A DNA stretch of 19,269 nucleotides from RGIG5579 sp045531235 (GTDB lineage: Bacteria; Bacillota; Clostridia; Oscillospirales; SIG627), in contig JAZSDQ010000029.1 in assembly GCA_045531235.1 (NCBI GenBank), positions 1 through 19,269 on the forward strand. Reading direction: 5' to 3'. Position numbers and translations under genes: made by a program. Under the pieces are notes generated by a model, which was not told where the DNA came from, searched no databases, and saw nothing but the letters and a program-made list of their open reading frames with translations. How positions within the stretch are numbered: position 1 is the first letter of the stretch; each line of letters begins with the position of its first letter. This document shows positions 7,232 to 13,478 of this stretch, one piece after another.

Positions 7232-8701
7232 TTATTTTTCTTCAGCCTTTTTAGCAGGAGCTTTCTTTGCGGGTGCTTTTTTTGCAGTACCCTCAGCCTT
7301 TTTAGCAGGAGCTTTCTTGGTAGCTGCCTTCTTGGGAGCAGCTTCCTTCTTTTCGTCCTCTTTCTTGGGAGCTGCTTTTTTTGCAGCTGCCTTCTTGGGA
7401 GCAGCCTTTGCTTCTGCTGCTACCTCGGTAATGGTAGCGTTTGCTTTGATGAGCTCAACTGCCTTGCGAGCAGAAATATCTTTGCGGATTGCTTCTTCGG
7501 GGATGAACTGTTTTGCTTTTTCTACATCGATCTGATAAGAATCGGCAACTCTCTTGAATTCGGCCTCGATCTCTTCGGAAGTAGCTTCAAACTTTTCAGC
7601 TTTTGCAATTGCTTCCAGAGCCAAGGTAGCTTTCACCTGTCTTTCAGCCTGGGGACGAAGCTCTTCCAGCATCTTTGCCTTGGTCATGCCGGAATACTGG
7701 AGATACATTTCCATGGAAATGCCCTGCTGAGAAAGACGGTTTTCATAATCCTGGAACATGTTTTCGGTTTCGTTGTCAAACATGCACTGAGGAATATCAC
7801 CTTCGATGGCATCAATGATGGAGGTGAGAAGCTGCTCTTCCACCATGTGCTGAGCTTCTTCTTCGTTTCTCTTTTCTATTTTAGCCTTAATGTCCTTTTT
7901 ATATTCCGCCAAAGTATCAAATTCGGAAACATCTTTTGCAAATTCGTCGTCAAGCGCGGGAAGCTCTACGTTTTCAATGCCGTTCAATGCTACCTTGAAT
8001 ACAGCTTCCTGACCCTTCAGTTCTTCTGCGTGATAATCAGCAGGGAAGGTTACGGTAACGTCAAAGTTGTCACCGATCTTGTGACCTACGATCTGTTCTT
8101 CAAAACCGGGAATGAACTGACCGCTGCCGAGTTTCAGGTGGTGTGCTTCACCTTTGCCGCCCTCAAATGCCTTATCGCCGATAAAGCCTTCGTAGTCGAT
8201 GATAGCAATGTCATCGTTCTTTGCAGCGCGGTCGGTGATTTCAACGGTTCTGGAGTTTCTCTGACGAACTCTTTCCAGTTCAGCATCTACTTCAGCCTTG
8301 CCAACCTTCTTCACGGTCTTTTCAGCCTTGATTCCCTTGTAGGAAGATACGGTGATCTCAGGCTTGGTCCAGTATTTTGCGGTCAACTGAACGCCGTTTT
8401 CATCAATGTCGCCAAGATCCAGTTCGGGCTGGCTGACTACGTCAATGCCGGCTTCCTTTACAGCTTCTTCCAGAACGGAAGGCAAAAGAGAATTCAAAGC
8501 GTCTTCATAGAAAACGCCCTTACCGTACATTTTCTCGATGATTGCGCGGGGAGCTTTGCCCTTGCGGAATCCGGGAATGGAAATACGGCCGACTTCTTTC
8601 TTGTAAACTTTGTTGACTGCGGCGTCAAAATCTGCCTTAGGGATCTGGATCTCCAATACGGACTGATTCTTTTCGCCATTCTTTACGCTTTTCAAACTCA
8701 T
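7232..8701 (-). CDS. tig: Trigger factor with long Lys/Ala/Pro-rich C-terminal tail
   Basis: Trigger factor is the ribosome-associated chaperone and peptidyl-prolyl isomerase that meets nascent chains at the exit tunnel. The ribosome-binding signature GFRKGKAP is at residues 44-51. An FKBP-type isomerase domain spans about 155-245, including DYEGFIGDKAFEGG and LGSGQFIPGFEEQIVG. The helical chaperone arms run to about residue 427. The protein has 489 residues, clearly longer than the usual 425-450. The excess is a tail (about 428-489) made almost entirely of Ala, Lys, Pro and some Glu, in PKKAA, PAKKA and TKKA steps like histone H1 or HU-tail repeats. AGGAG lies eight bases before the ATG. It leads the tig-clpP-clpX cluster from a consensus promoter. 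I see no CtsR or CIRCE operator. Confidence 0.96.
   Translation of the reverse strand: MSLKSVKNGEKNQSVLEIQIPKADFDAAVNKVYKKEVGRISIPGFRKGKAPRAIIEKMYGKGVFYEDALNSLLPSVLEEAVKEAGIDVVSQPELDLGDIDENGVQLTAKYWTKPEITVSSYKGIKAEKTVKKVGKAEVDAELERVRQRNSRTVEITDRAAKNDDIAIIDYEGFIGDKAFEGGKGEAHHLKLGSGQFIPGFEEQIVGHKIGDNFDVTVTFPADYHAEELKGQEAVFKVALNGIENVELPALDDEFAKDVSEFDTLAEYKKDIKAKIEKRNEEEAQHMVEEQLLTSIIDAIEGDIPQCMFDNETENMFQDYENRLSQQGISMEMYLQYSGMTKAKMLEELRPQAERQVKATLALEAIAKAEKFEATSEEIEAEFKRVADSYQIDVEKAKQFIPEEAIRKDISARKAVELIKANATITEVAAEAKAAPKKAAAKKAAPKKEDEKKEAAPKKAATKKAPAKKAEGTAKKAPAKKAPAKKAEEK
7242..7318 (-). repeat. 26-bp direct repeat within the trigger-factor tail
   Basis: The same 26 bases occur at 7242-7267 and 7293-7318, spaced exactly 51 bp (17 codons). 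They encode the AxKKAPAKKAE-like steps of the tail. The in-frame spacing suggests that the tail grew by repeat duplication and could vary in copy number between strains. Confidence 0.85.
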
Positions 8702-8732
8702 TTTTTTAACTCCTAAAAGTCATAAAATTGTA

Positions 8733-8759
8733 GATATAATCTATCCTTACAATTATATC
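8733..8759. promoter_or_regulatory. 8-bp inverted repeat overlapping the tig -10 region
   Basis: GATATAAT (8733-8740) and ATTATATC (8752-8759) form a perfect inverted repeat with an 11-nt gap. One arm contains the -10 hexamer of tig and the other lies in the initially transcribed region. It could be an operator, or it could be chance in an AT-rich stretch. Confidence 0.4.
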
Positions 8760-8780
8760 CGTGTTTGAAATATTTGTCAA
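8752..8780 (-). promoter_or_regulatory. Perfect-consensus sigma-A promoter of tig-clpP-clpX
   Basis: On the minus strand, TTGACA (8780-8775), a 17-nt spacer and TATAAT (8757-8752) match the consensus at all twelve positions. Transcription should begin near 8745, about 45 nt before the tig ATG. Confidence 0.92.
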
Positions 8781-8870
8781 GGATAGAAAAGGAAAAACAG
8801 CTATTTGCACGAAAGGCGGCGAAAAAAAGCTCTGTTTTAGTCAAAAAGGCAAAAGAGACGGATATTTTTA

Positions 8871-8899
8871 TTGCGAAAAGAAGCCCCTTATGGTATACT
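8871..8899 (+). promoter_or_regulatory. Extended -10 promoter of the deo operon
   Basis: TTGCGA (8871-8876), a 17-nt spacer and TATACT (8894-8899) preceded by TGG (an extended -10). It lies about 47 nt upstream of deoC and is divergent from the tig promoter. The ~90 nt between the two promoters show no further recognisable site. Confidence 0.7.
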
Positions 8900-8945
8900 G
8901 AAATCGTAAATTTCAAATCCTATTTCCGCAGAAAGGAACCTTTGT

Positions 8946-9602
8946 ATGAACCATCAAGAAATCCTGTCCCACGTGGATCACACCCTGCTTAATCCCACTG
9001 CAACCTGGGAGGAGATTCAAAAGCTTTGTGACGACGGCATTCGCTATCAGACGGCGTCCGTTTGCATCCCCCCGTCTTTTGTAAAAAGAGCCAAAGATTA
9101 CGTAGGGGAGAGACTCAGCATTTGTACCGTCATCGGCTTTCCCAACGGCTATCAGATTTCTGCATTAAAAGCTGAGGAAACCCGCCTTGCTGTTAAGGAC
9201 GGAGCTGATGAGATTGATATGGTGATCAATCTCGGCGATCTGAAGGACAAAAATTACCGCGCCGTCAGAGAGGAAATTTCCCTTGTTCGTTCTGCATGCC
9301 GTGGGAAGATTTTAAAAGTTATTATTGAAACCTGTTTCCTCACGGAAGAAGAAAAGATAATCATGTGTGAAATCGTATCCGACAGCGGTGCGGATTATAT
9401 CAAAACAAGCACGGGCTTCGGTACAGGCGGCGCTACTTTTGAGGATATTGCGCTCTTTGCGGAAAATATCAGAAAACCCCTGAAAATCAAGGCAGCGGGA
9501 GGTATTTCTTCTCTTGCCGATGCAGAAAAATTTCTTTCCCTCGGCGCAGACCGCTTGGGAACCAGCCGCGTGGTGAAAATCGTAAAAGAAACGGAGAAAT
9601 AA
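8946..9602 (+). CDS. deoC: Deoxyribose-phosphate aldolase
   Basis: DeoC cleaves 2-deoxyribose 5-phosphate into acetaldehyde and glyceraldehyde 3-phosphate through a Schiff base, ending deoxynucleoside catabolism. The 218-residue TIM barrel has DMVINLG with Asp91, the Schiff-base lysine Lys153 in YIKTSTGF, and the proton-relay lysine Lys182 in IKAAGGIS. All three match the known catalytic set. AGAAAGGAA precedes the ATG. It is the first gene of a four-gene deo operon, and its stop codon is only one base before the deoD start. Confidence 0.97.
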   Translation: MNHQEILSHVDHTLLNPTATWEEIQKLCDDGIRYQTASVCIPPSFVKRAKDYVGERLSICTVIGFPNGYQISALKAEETRLAVKDGADEIDMVINLGDLKDKNYRAVREEISLVRSACRGKILKVIIETCFLTEEEKIIMCEIVSDSGADYIKTSTGFGTGGATFEDIALFAENIRKPLKIKAAGGISSLADAEKFLSLGADRLGTSRVVKIVKETEK

Positions 9603-9603
9603 A

Positions 9604-10341
9604 ATGACCTATCCTACACCTCATATCAAAGCGTGCCCTGAGGATTTTGCAAAGACCGTTTTGATGCCGGGAGATCCTTTGCGGGCAAAATTCATTGCGG
9701 AAAATTTTCTTGAAAATCCAAGACTTGTGAATAATCTTCGCGGAATTCAAGGCTATACGGGAAGATTTGAGGGAGAAAAAATTTCAGTTATGGCAAGCGG
9801 TATGGGTATGCCTTCCATTGCCATCTACGCCACAGAGCTGTACCGTGTTTTTGGCGTGGAAAATATTATCCGCGTTGGATCGGCAGGAGCCATGCAGAAG
9901 CATTTAAAGCTTCGCGACATCGTCCTCGGTCAAGGCGCTTGTACTACCTCCCGTATGGCGGAGAATTTCAATCTTCCCGGTACCTTTGCCCCCATCGCCT
10001 CCTACGATCTTTTGAAGATATGCACCCAAGAGGCAGAAAAAATGGGTCTTAACTACCACGTGGGCAATCTTTTGTCTTCCGATGTGTTCTATAACGACGA
10101 GGAGGATCTTCGCCCTGAGGAAAAAAGTCTTGCCCGCTGGGGTAAAATGGGGGTTCTCGCTGTGGAAATGGAAGCCGCGGCACTGTATATGACCGCCGCC
10201 CGCTACGGTAAGCGAGCCCTTGCCATTTGTACCGTTTCCGATCATCTTATTACTGGAGAAGCCACCACGGGCGAGGAAAGACAAACTTCCTTTACCGATA
10301 TGATGAAATTGGCGCTGAAATCCGCGCTTCGCTTTTCATGA
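9604..10341 (+). CDS. deoD: Purine-nucleoside phosphorylase, DeoD (hexameric) type
   Basis: DeoD phosphorolyses purine (deoxy)ribonucleosides to the free base and (deoxy)ribose 1-phosphate. The 245-residue protein has the NP-I family fold: His7 near the N-terminus, GDPLRA (23-28) for phosphate binding, RVGSAGAM (90-97), VEMEA with Glu178 and Glu180 for ribose binding, and the catalytic Asp203 in VSDHL with Arg216 supporting it. These match the E. coli-type enzyme. The start is one base after the deoC stop, and the region before it (GAAACGGAGAAATAAA) has a ribosome site within deoC. Its TGA overlaps the deoB start, so translation is coupled. Confidence 0.97.
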   Translation: MTYPTPHIKACPEDFAKTVLMPGDPLRAKFIAENFLENPRLVNNLRGIQGYTGRFEGEKISVMASGMGMPSIAIYATELYRVFGVENIIRVGSAGAMQKHLKLRDIVLGQGACTTSRMAENFNLPGTFAPIASYDLLKICTQEAEKMGLNYHVGNLLSSDVFYNDEEDLRPEEKSLARWGKMGVLAVEMEAAALYMTAARYGKRALAICTVSDHLITGEATTGEERQTSFTDMMKLALKSALRFS

Positions 10342-11504
10342 TGAAAAGAAGAATATTTTTAATCGTTTTGGATTCTCTCGGTGTAGGAGAATTGCCCGAT
10401 GCTGCCGATTTTGGCGATGTTGGCTCTCACACCTTAAAAAGTATTGCCGAGTCTTCTTCTTTTTTCGCCGAGAATCTGATTCAAATGGGTCTCGGAAATA
10501 TTGAAGGGCAGGATTTTCTTTCTCGGGTGGAAGCACCTCTTGCTTCCTACGGAAAAATGGAGGAAGCTTCCCGCGGCAAGGATACGACCATCGGTCATTG
10601 GGAAATTGCAGGGATCATTTCTCCCACGCCGCTTCCCACTTATCCCAATGGTTTCCCTCGAGAGATTTTGGAGGAACTGGAAAAAAGCTGCGGCAGAAAA
10701 TGCCTTTGCAATAAGCCATTTTCCGGCACTGAGGTCATAGAGAAATACGGAAAAGAGCATCTGGAAACAGGGGCGCTTATCGTCTATACCTCCGCAGACA
10801 GCGTTTTCCAGATCGCTGCCCACGAAAAAATCGTTCCCGTGGAAGAGCTTTACAGCATCTGCCAGCAGGCGCGGAAGATCCTCCGTGGAAAGCACGGCGT
10901 CGGCCGTGTCATTGCCCGTCCGTTCGTTGGAGAATTAGGGAATTTCACCCGCACCGCGAACCGACACGATTTTTCTCTTGAGCCTCCGGAAAAAACGCTT
11001 CTTGATGTAGCAAAAGAAAATGGCTTCGACGTGATCTCCATCGGAAAGATCGTGGATATTTTCGCTTCCCGCGGTATTACCGAAGTTATTCGTACCAAGC
11101 AAAATGCGGAGGGGATCGCTAGACTTTCCCAAGTGATGGACCGCGATTTTGAAGGAATCTGCTTTTTGAACCTTGTGGATTTTGATTCTCTCTACGGTCA
11201 TCGGAACGATGTTGACGGCTATGCTGCCGCTCTTGGGGAATTTGACCGCGCGTTGCCGCAAATTCTGAAAAAAATAAGAGAGAATGACCTTCTTGTGATC
11301 ACTGCCGATCATGGCTGCGATCCTGCCACAAAATCTACCGATCATTCCCGTGAGTACGTACCTCTTTTGGTTTATGAAAAAGGGAAAAGCGGCAAGGCAC
11401 TTGGCGTTCGGAAAAGCTTTGCCGACGTTGCCCAAAGCTGCGGGGAGTTTTTGGGATTGGCTCACAGCTTTCCCGGTAAAAGCTTTTTAGGAGAAGTAAT
11501 ATGA
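10338..11504 (+). CDS. deoB: Phosphopentomutase
   Basis: DeoB interconverts (deoxy)ribose 1-phosphate and 5-phosphate, linking the phosphorylases to DeoC and the pentose phosphate pathway. It is a two-metal alkaline-phosphatase superfamily enzyme. Visible metal and catalytic residues are Asp12 in VLDSLGVGELPDA, the phosphorylated threonine (about Thr84) in GKDTTIGHWEIAG, Asp and His in VDFDSLYGHRNDVDGY, ADHGCDP, and the histidine in TDHSREYVP. I chose the ATG at 10338, which overlaps the deoD stop as ATGA. A second ATG at 10341 is equally possible. The frame is open further upstream, but that would overlap deoD by over 100 nt and add residues without family similarity. The 388-residue length is normal. 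Confidence 0.96.
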   Translation: MMKRRIFLIVLDSLGVGELPDAADFGDVGSHTLKSIAESSSFFAENLIQMGLGNIEGQDFLSRVEAPLASYGKMEEASRGKDTTIGHWEIAGIISPTPLPTYPNGFPREILEELEKSCGRKCLCNKPFSGTEVIEKYGKEHLETGALIVYTSADSVFQIAAHEKIVPVEELYSICQQARKILRGKHGVGRVIARPFVGELGNFTRTANRHDFSLEPPEKTLLDVAKENGFDVISIGKIVDIFASRGITEVIRTKQNAEGIARLSQVMDRDFEGICFLNLVDFDSLYGHRNDVDGYAAALGEFDRALPQILKKIRENDLLVITADHGCDPATKSTDHSREYVPLLVYEKGKSGKALGVRKSFADVAQSCGEFLGLAHSFPGKSFLGEVI

Positions 11505-12802
11505 AAATGTATGATCTGATCCAAAAGAAAAAAGAGGGAAAAGCCCTGTCACGGGAAGAAATCGCCTTCTTTGTCCGTGGCTATACCGAGGGCGCCGTTC
11601 CCGATTATCAGGCTTCTGCTCTTTTGATGGCGATTTGCTTTCAAGGAATGAGCGATGAAGAAACTGCCGCTTTGACGGAAGAAATGATGCACTCCGGTGA
11701 TGTGTTGGATCTTTCGCGCTTTGGAGATCGAAGCGTAGATAAACATTCCACCGGCGGTGTTGGTGATAAGACCACTCTCATCGCCATACCCATTGCCGCC
11801 GCTTGCGGCGCCGTGGTTGCGAAAATGACGGGAAGAGGCCTCGGCCATACCGGCGGCACCATGGATAAAATGGAATCGGTTTCGGGAATGAGAACGAGCC
11901 TTTCCCCCGAAGAATTTTATGAAAATGCGGAAAGAATCGGTATTTGCGTGGTGGGACAGAATAAAAACCTTGCTCCTGCCGACGGAAAAATGTATGCCCT
12001 GAGGGATGTTACCGCTACCGTAGACTCCATTCCTCTTATTGCCGCAAGCATTATGTCCAAAAAGTTGGCGGCAGGCGCGAAAAACATCGTTCTCGACGTA
12101 AAATGCGGCAACGGCGCTTTTATGAAGACTCCCGAGGACGCGGAGATCCTTGCACGGGCCATGGTTGCCATCGGCACAAGGCTTGGCCGCCGTGTTCGCG
12201 CTGTCATTAGCGATATGGCATCGCCCCTCGGCACTTGTATCGGAAATGCCTTGGAAGTAAAGGAAGCAGTAGAAGTGCTTCGCGGCGGCGGTGATGCAAG
12301 ACTTCGCGGCGTAGCTTTGGAGCTCTCCTCTCACATGCTTTCTCTTTCTCTGGGAATTTCCGAGAAAGAGGGAAGAGAGCTTGCTGAAGAAGCACTTCGT
12401 TCGGGAAAAGCTTTTGAGAAAATGAAAGAGTGGTTTTCTGCCCAAGGTGGCAACAGTAAAATGCTGGAGGACACGAAACTTCTTCCCGAGGCTTCCAAAA
12501 AGGACTTTGTCTTTGCAGAGGAAGACGGATATCTGGGAGAAATGGACGCTCTTTTGGTTGGCACTGCAGCAGGCGCCCTCGGTGCAGGAAGAAAAACCAA
12601 GGAAGACAGCATTGATCACGGAGCAGGCATCTGCCTTTTCAAGCAATGCGGAGAAAAAATAAAAAAAGGCGAAGCCATTGCTTGCCTTTACGCATCTGAA
12701 GAAGGGAAACTTTCCGACGGAAAGAGGATCTTTTCTTCTGCCTTACGTTATGAAAAAGAGAAGCCCACGGCTCCTCCTTTGATCTATAAAGTAATATCGT
12801 AA
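11501..12802 (+). CDS. pdp: Pyrimidine-nucleoside phosphorylase
   Basis: This 433-residue enzyme phosphorolyses uridine, deoxyuridine and thymidine to base plus (deoxy)ribose 1-phosphate. The phosphate-binding segment KHSTGGVGDKTT begins at Lys81. The family signature TGRGLGHTGGTMDKMES spans 110-126. Substrate-contacting Arg168, Ser183 and Lys187 fall at the same numbers as in the characterised Gram-positive enzyme, which favours the broad pyrimidine type (pdp) over the thymidine-specific deoA. The ATG overlaps the deoB TGA as ATGA, with AGGAG eight bases upstream. It is the last gene of the deo operon and is followed by a hairpin. Confidence 0.95.
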   Translation: MKMYDLIQKKKEGKALSREEIAFFVRGYTEGAVPDYQASALLMAICFQGMSDEETAALTEEMMHSGDVLDLSRFGDRSVDKHSTGGVGDKTTLIAIPIAAACGAVVAKMTGRGLGHTGGTMDKMESVSGMRTSLSPEEFYENAERIGICVVGQNKNLAPADGKMYALRDVTATVDSIPLIAASIMSKKLAAGAKNIVLDVKCGNGAFMKTPEDAEILARAMVAIGTRLGRRVRAVISDMASPLGTCIGNALEVKEAVEVLRGGGDARLRGVALELSSHMLSLSLGISEKEGRELAEEALRSGKAFEKMKEWFSAQGGNSKMLEDTKLLPEASKKDFVFAEEDGYLGEMDALLVGTAAGALGAGRKTKEDSIDHGAGICLFKQCGEKIKKGEAIACLYASEEGKLSDGKRIFSSALRYEKEKPTAPPLIYKVIS

Positions 12803-12807
12803 AAAAC

Positions 12808-12829
12808 GGGCGCAGTTTCTACTGCGCCC
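12808..12829 (+). terminator. Probable terminator hairpin after the deo operon
   Basis: A perfect 9-bp GC-rich stem (12808-12816 with 12821-12829) has a TTCT loop. It is followed by AT-rich sequence and not a clean T-run, so termination may be incomplete. Confidence 0.65.
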
Positions 12830-12915
12830 AACATATTTATTATACGAAAAATTTTCTGATTTTACAAGTGTTAAAATAGCAAAAGATAATGAATAAATTT
12901 TGTATAAAATGCGAA

Positions 12916-12944
12916 TTTACAAAGAACTTTACATGTGGTACTAT
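12916..12944 (+). promoter_or_regulatory. Extended -10 promoter of the repeat-containing RNA
   Basis: TTTACA (12916-12921), a 17-nt spacer and TACTAT (12939-12944) preceded by TGG (an extended -10). This predicts a transcript start near 12951. No plausible protein gene follows before the terminator at 13438-13475. Confidence 0.65.
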
Positions 12945-12970
12945 AAGGGTGCAAGGAAGAATAAGAAAAA

Positions 12971-12990
12971 AAGAAGGTAGGAACCTTCTT
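12971..12990 (+). other. 5' hairpin of the repeat RNA
   Basis: AAGAAGGT pairs perfectly with ACCTTCTT around an AGGA loop. No T-run follows, so it is more likely a 5'-protecting structure than a terminator. Confidence 0.7.
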
Positions 12991-13003
12991 CCCAATATAA
13001 AAA

Positions 13004-13077
13004 GGAGGTACAGTCCAAAGATCGAAATACAGTGACCCGATGATACGGAGGAACCAAAGCATTTCCGAATTTTTCAG
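13004..13077 (+). repeat. Repeat unit 1 of the structured RNA
   Basis: It opens with AAAGGAGGTAC, has GTGACCC at 13032, the hairpin CCG (13037-13039) with CGG (13046-13048), then AGGAACC. GGTAC at 13007-13011 can pair with GTgACC at 13032-13037 if one G is bulged, although its last C is then shared with the small hairpin. Confidence 0.8.
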
Positions 13078-13156
13078 GGAGGTATAGTCCAAAGGAAAAG
13101 GTAACGTGACCCGATAGATCGGAGTAACCCAGTCCACCAAAACTTTTAGGATTTAT
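13078..13156 (+). repeat. Repeat unit 2 of the structured RNA
   Basis: It opens with GGAGGTAT, has GTGACCC at 13106 and a 4-bp hairpin CCGA (13111-13114) with TCGG (13119-13122), then AGTAACC. The linker to unit 3 can form AGTCC (13131-13135) with GGATT (13149-13153). Confidence 0.8.
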
Positions 13157-13234
13157 GGAGGTATGGTCCCAAAACCTAAGTACAGTGACCCGATAAAACG
13201 GAGTAAACAAATCCAATAAACCATTAGGATTTAT
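13157..13234 (+). repeat. Repeat unit 3 of the structured RNA
   Basis: It opens with GGAGGTATGGTCCC, has GTGACCC at 13185, the hairpin CCG (13190-13192) with CGG (13199-13201), then AGTAAAC. The linker forms a perfect 6-bp stem AAATCC (13209-13214) with GGATTT (13227-13232), where unit 2 has a wobble-containing version. Confidence 0.8.
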
Positions 13235-13287
13235 GGAGGTACGGACCCAAATCCAAAATGCAGTGACCCGAAGGCTTCGGAGTAAAA
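13235..13287 (+). repeat. Repeat unit 4 of the structured RNA
   Basis: It opens with GGAGGTACGGACCC, has GTGACCC at 13263 and a 5-bp hairpin CCGAA (13268-13272) with TTCGG (13276-13280), then AGTAAA. It shares the upstream TTAGGATTTATGGAGGTA with unit 3. Confidence 0.8.
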
Positions 13288-13310
13288 AAAGAGATCTGAA
13301 TTCGAATTTT

Positions 13311-13378
13311 ACCGCTGTGCGGAACGCCCAATAGGGAAAAGAATAAAGTGAATCGAAATGGTGATCTCGGAAAATAAT
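13311..13378 (+). repeat. Degenerate repeat remnants
   Basis: CCGC-TGT-GCGG at 13312-13322 resembles the unit hairpin followed by GGAA. Then AGTGAATCGA (from about 13347) and TCGGAAAA echo the GTGACCCGA...TCGGAGTAA core with substitutions. The GGAGGTA opening is lost. Confidence 0.45.
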
Positions 13379-13399
13379 TGAATATAGATATATTACCAA

Positions 13400-13429
13400 G
13401 GAGGTACGGTCCCATGAACAGCGAGGACC
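13400..13429 (+). repeat. Terminal half-unit with Shine-Dalgarno-like opening
   Basis: AAGGAGGTACGGTCCC repeats the unit opening. GGTCC (13408-13412) can pair with GGACC (13425-13429), placing an ATG in the loop. The CCGA hairpin is absent. Confidence 0.6.
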
Positions 13430-13437
13430 AGAAATAA
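13414..13437 (+). CDS. Possible 7-codon ORF (MNSEDQK) behind a strong ribosome site
   Basis: ATG to TAA encodes seven residues. The start lies nine bases after GGAGG, which is good spacing, and the stop sits directly against the terminator stem. The Shine-Dalgarno motif is also the opening of the repeat unit, so the ORF may be fortuitous. If translated it would be a leader-like peptide or a ribosome-loading site. Confidence 0.2.
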   Translation: MNSEDQK

Positions 13438-13475
13438 CCCCGAATCGAGAAAAAGTTCTACGATTCGGGGTTTTT
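13438..13475 (+). terminator. Intrinsic terminator of the repeat RNA
   Basis: A perfect 10-bp stem (13438-13447 with 13461-13470) with a 13-nt loop is followed by TTTTT. The T-run is on the plus strand. On the minus strand only TTATTT follows, so it serves the convergent S-component gene less well. Confidence 0.9.
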
Positions 13476-13478
13476 CAT

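Larger units (their letters stand above)
12951..13475 (+). ncRNA. Putative ~525-nt structured non-coding RNA with tandem repeats
   Basis: The gap between pdp and the convergent S-component gene holds a complete-looking transcription unit with no convincing protein. It has a promoter, then a perfect 8-bp hairpin near the 5' end (12971-12978 with 12983-12990), then four well-conserved repeats beginning with GGAGGTA at 13004, 13078, 13157 and 13235. Degenerate copies follow between about 13311 and 13378. A final GGAGGTA at 13400 precedes a 7-codon ORF, and a perfect 10-bp terminator ends the unit. In all four repeats GTGACCC begins exactly 28 nt after the G of GGAGG. It is followed by a small hairpin CCG(A)...(T)CGG and then AGTAA or a variant. 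Loop sequences differ while the stem pairs are kept. I recognise no Rfam family. A dispersed chromosomal repeat that happens to be transcribed is the main alternative. Confidence 0.6.

Noticed and set aside
7187..8716. 509-codon Phe/Leu/Ser-rich open frame on the plus strand
   Set aside because: Antisense shadow of tig, with composition caused by the Lys/Ala/Glu-rich real protein.
8765..8992. 75-codon open frame on the plus strand between tig and deoC
   Set aside because: It runs across the deo promoter and into deoC in another frame and has no ribosome site.
10227..10337. Upstream extension of the deoB frame
   Set aside because: It overlaps the deoD coding region, lacks family similarity, and the ATGA overlap at 10338 gives the normal protein length.
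13004..13287. CRISPR array
   Set aside because: Units are not identical repeats with unique spacers; conservation is spread over the unit with hairpin-preserving changes, and no cas gene is present.
13004..13287. SAM-I (S-box) riboswitch, from loose similarity of GTGACCCGATGA...GGAACC to the GGCCCGATGA...GGCAACC core
   Set aside because: The kink-turn and GAGGGACTGGCCC arrangement are missing, four copies would be unprecedented, and no downstream methionine gene follows.
12941..13399. 152-codon open frame on the minus strand with repeated YRVTV and LDCTS-like segments
   Set aside because: The repeated peptide comes from the tandem DNA units read backwards. The strong promoter and terminator are on the plus strand, no ribosome site fits, and unit spacing (74, 79, 78) is not codon-periodic.
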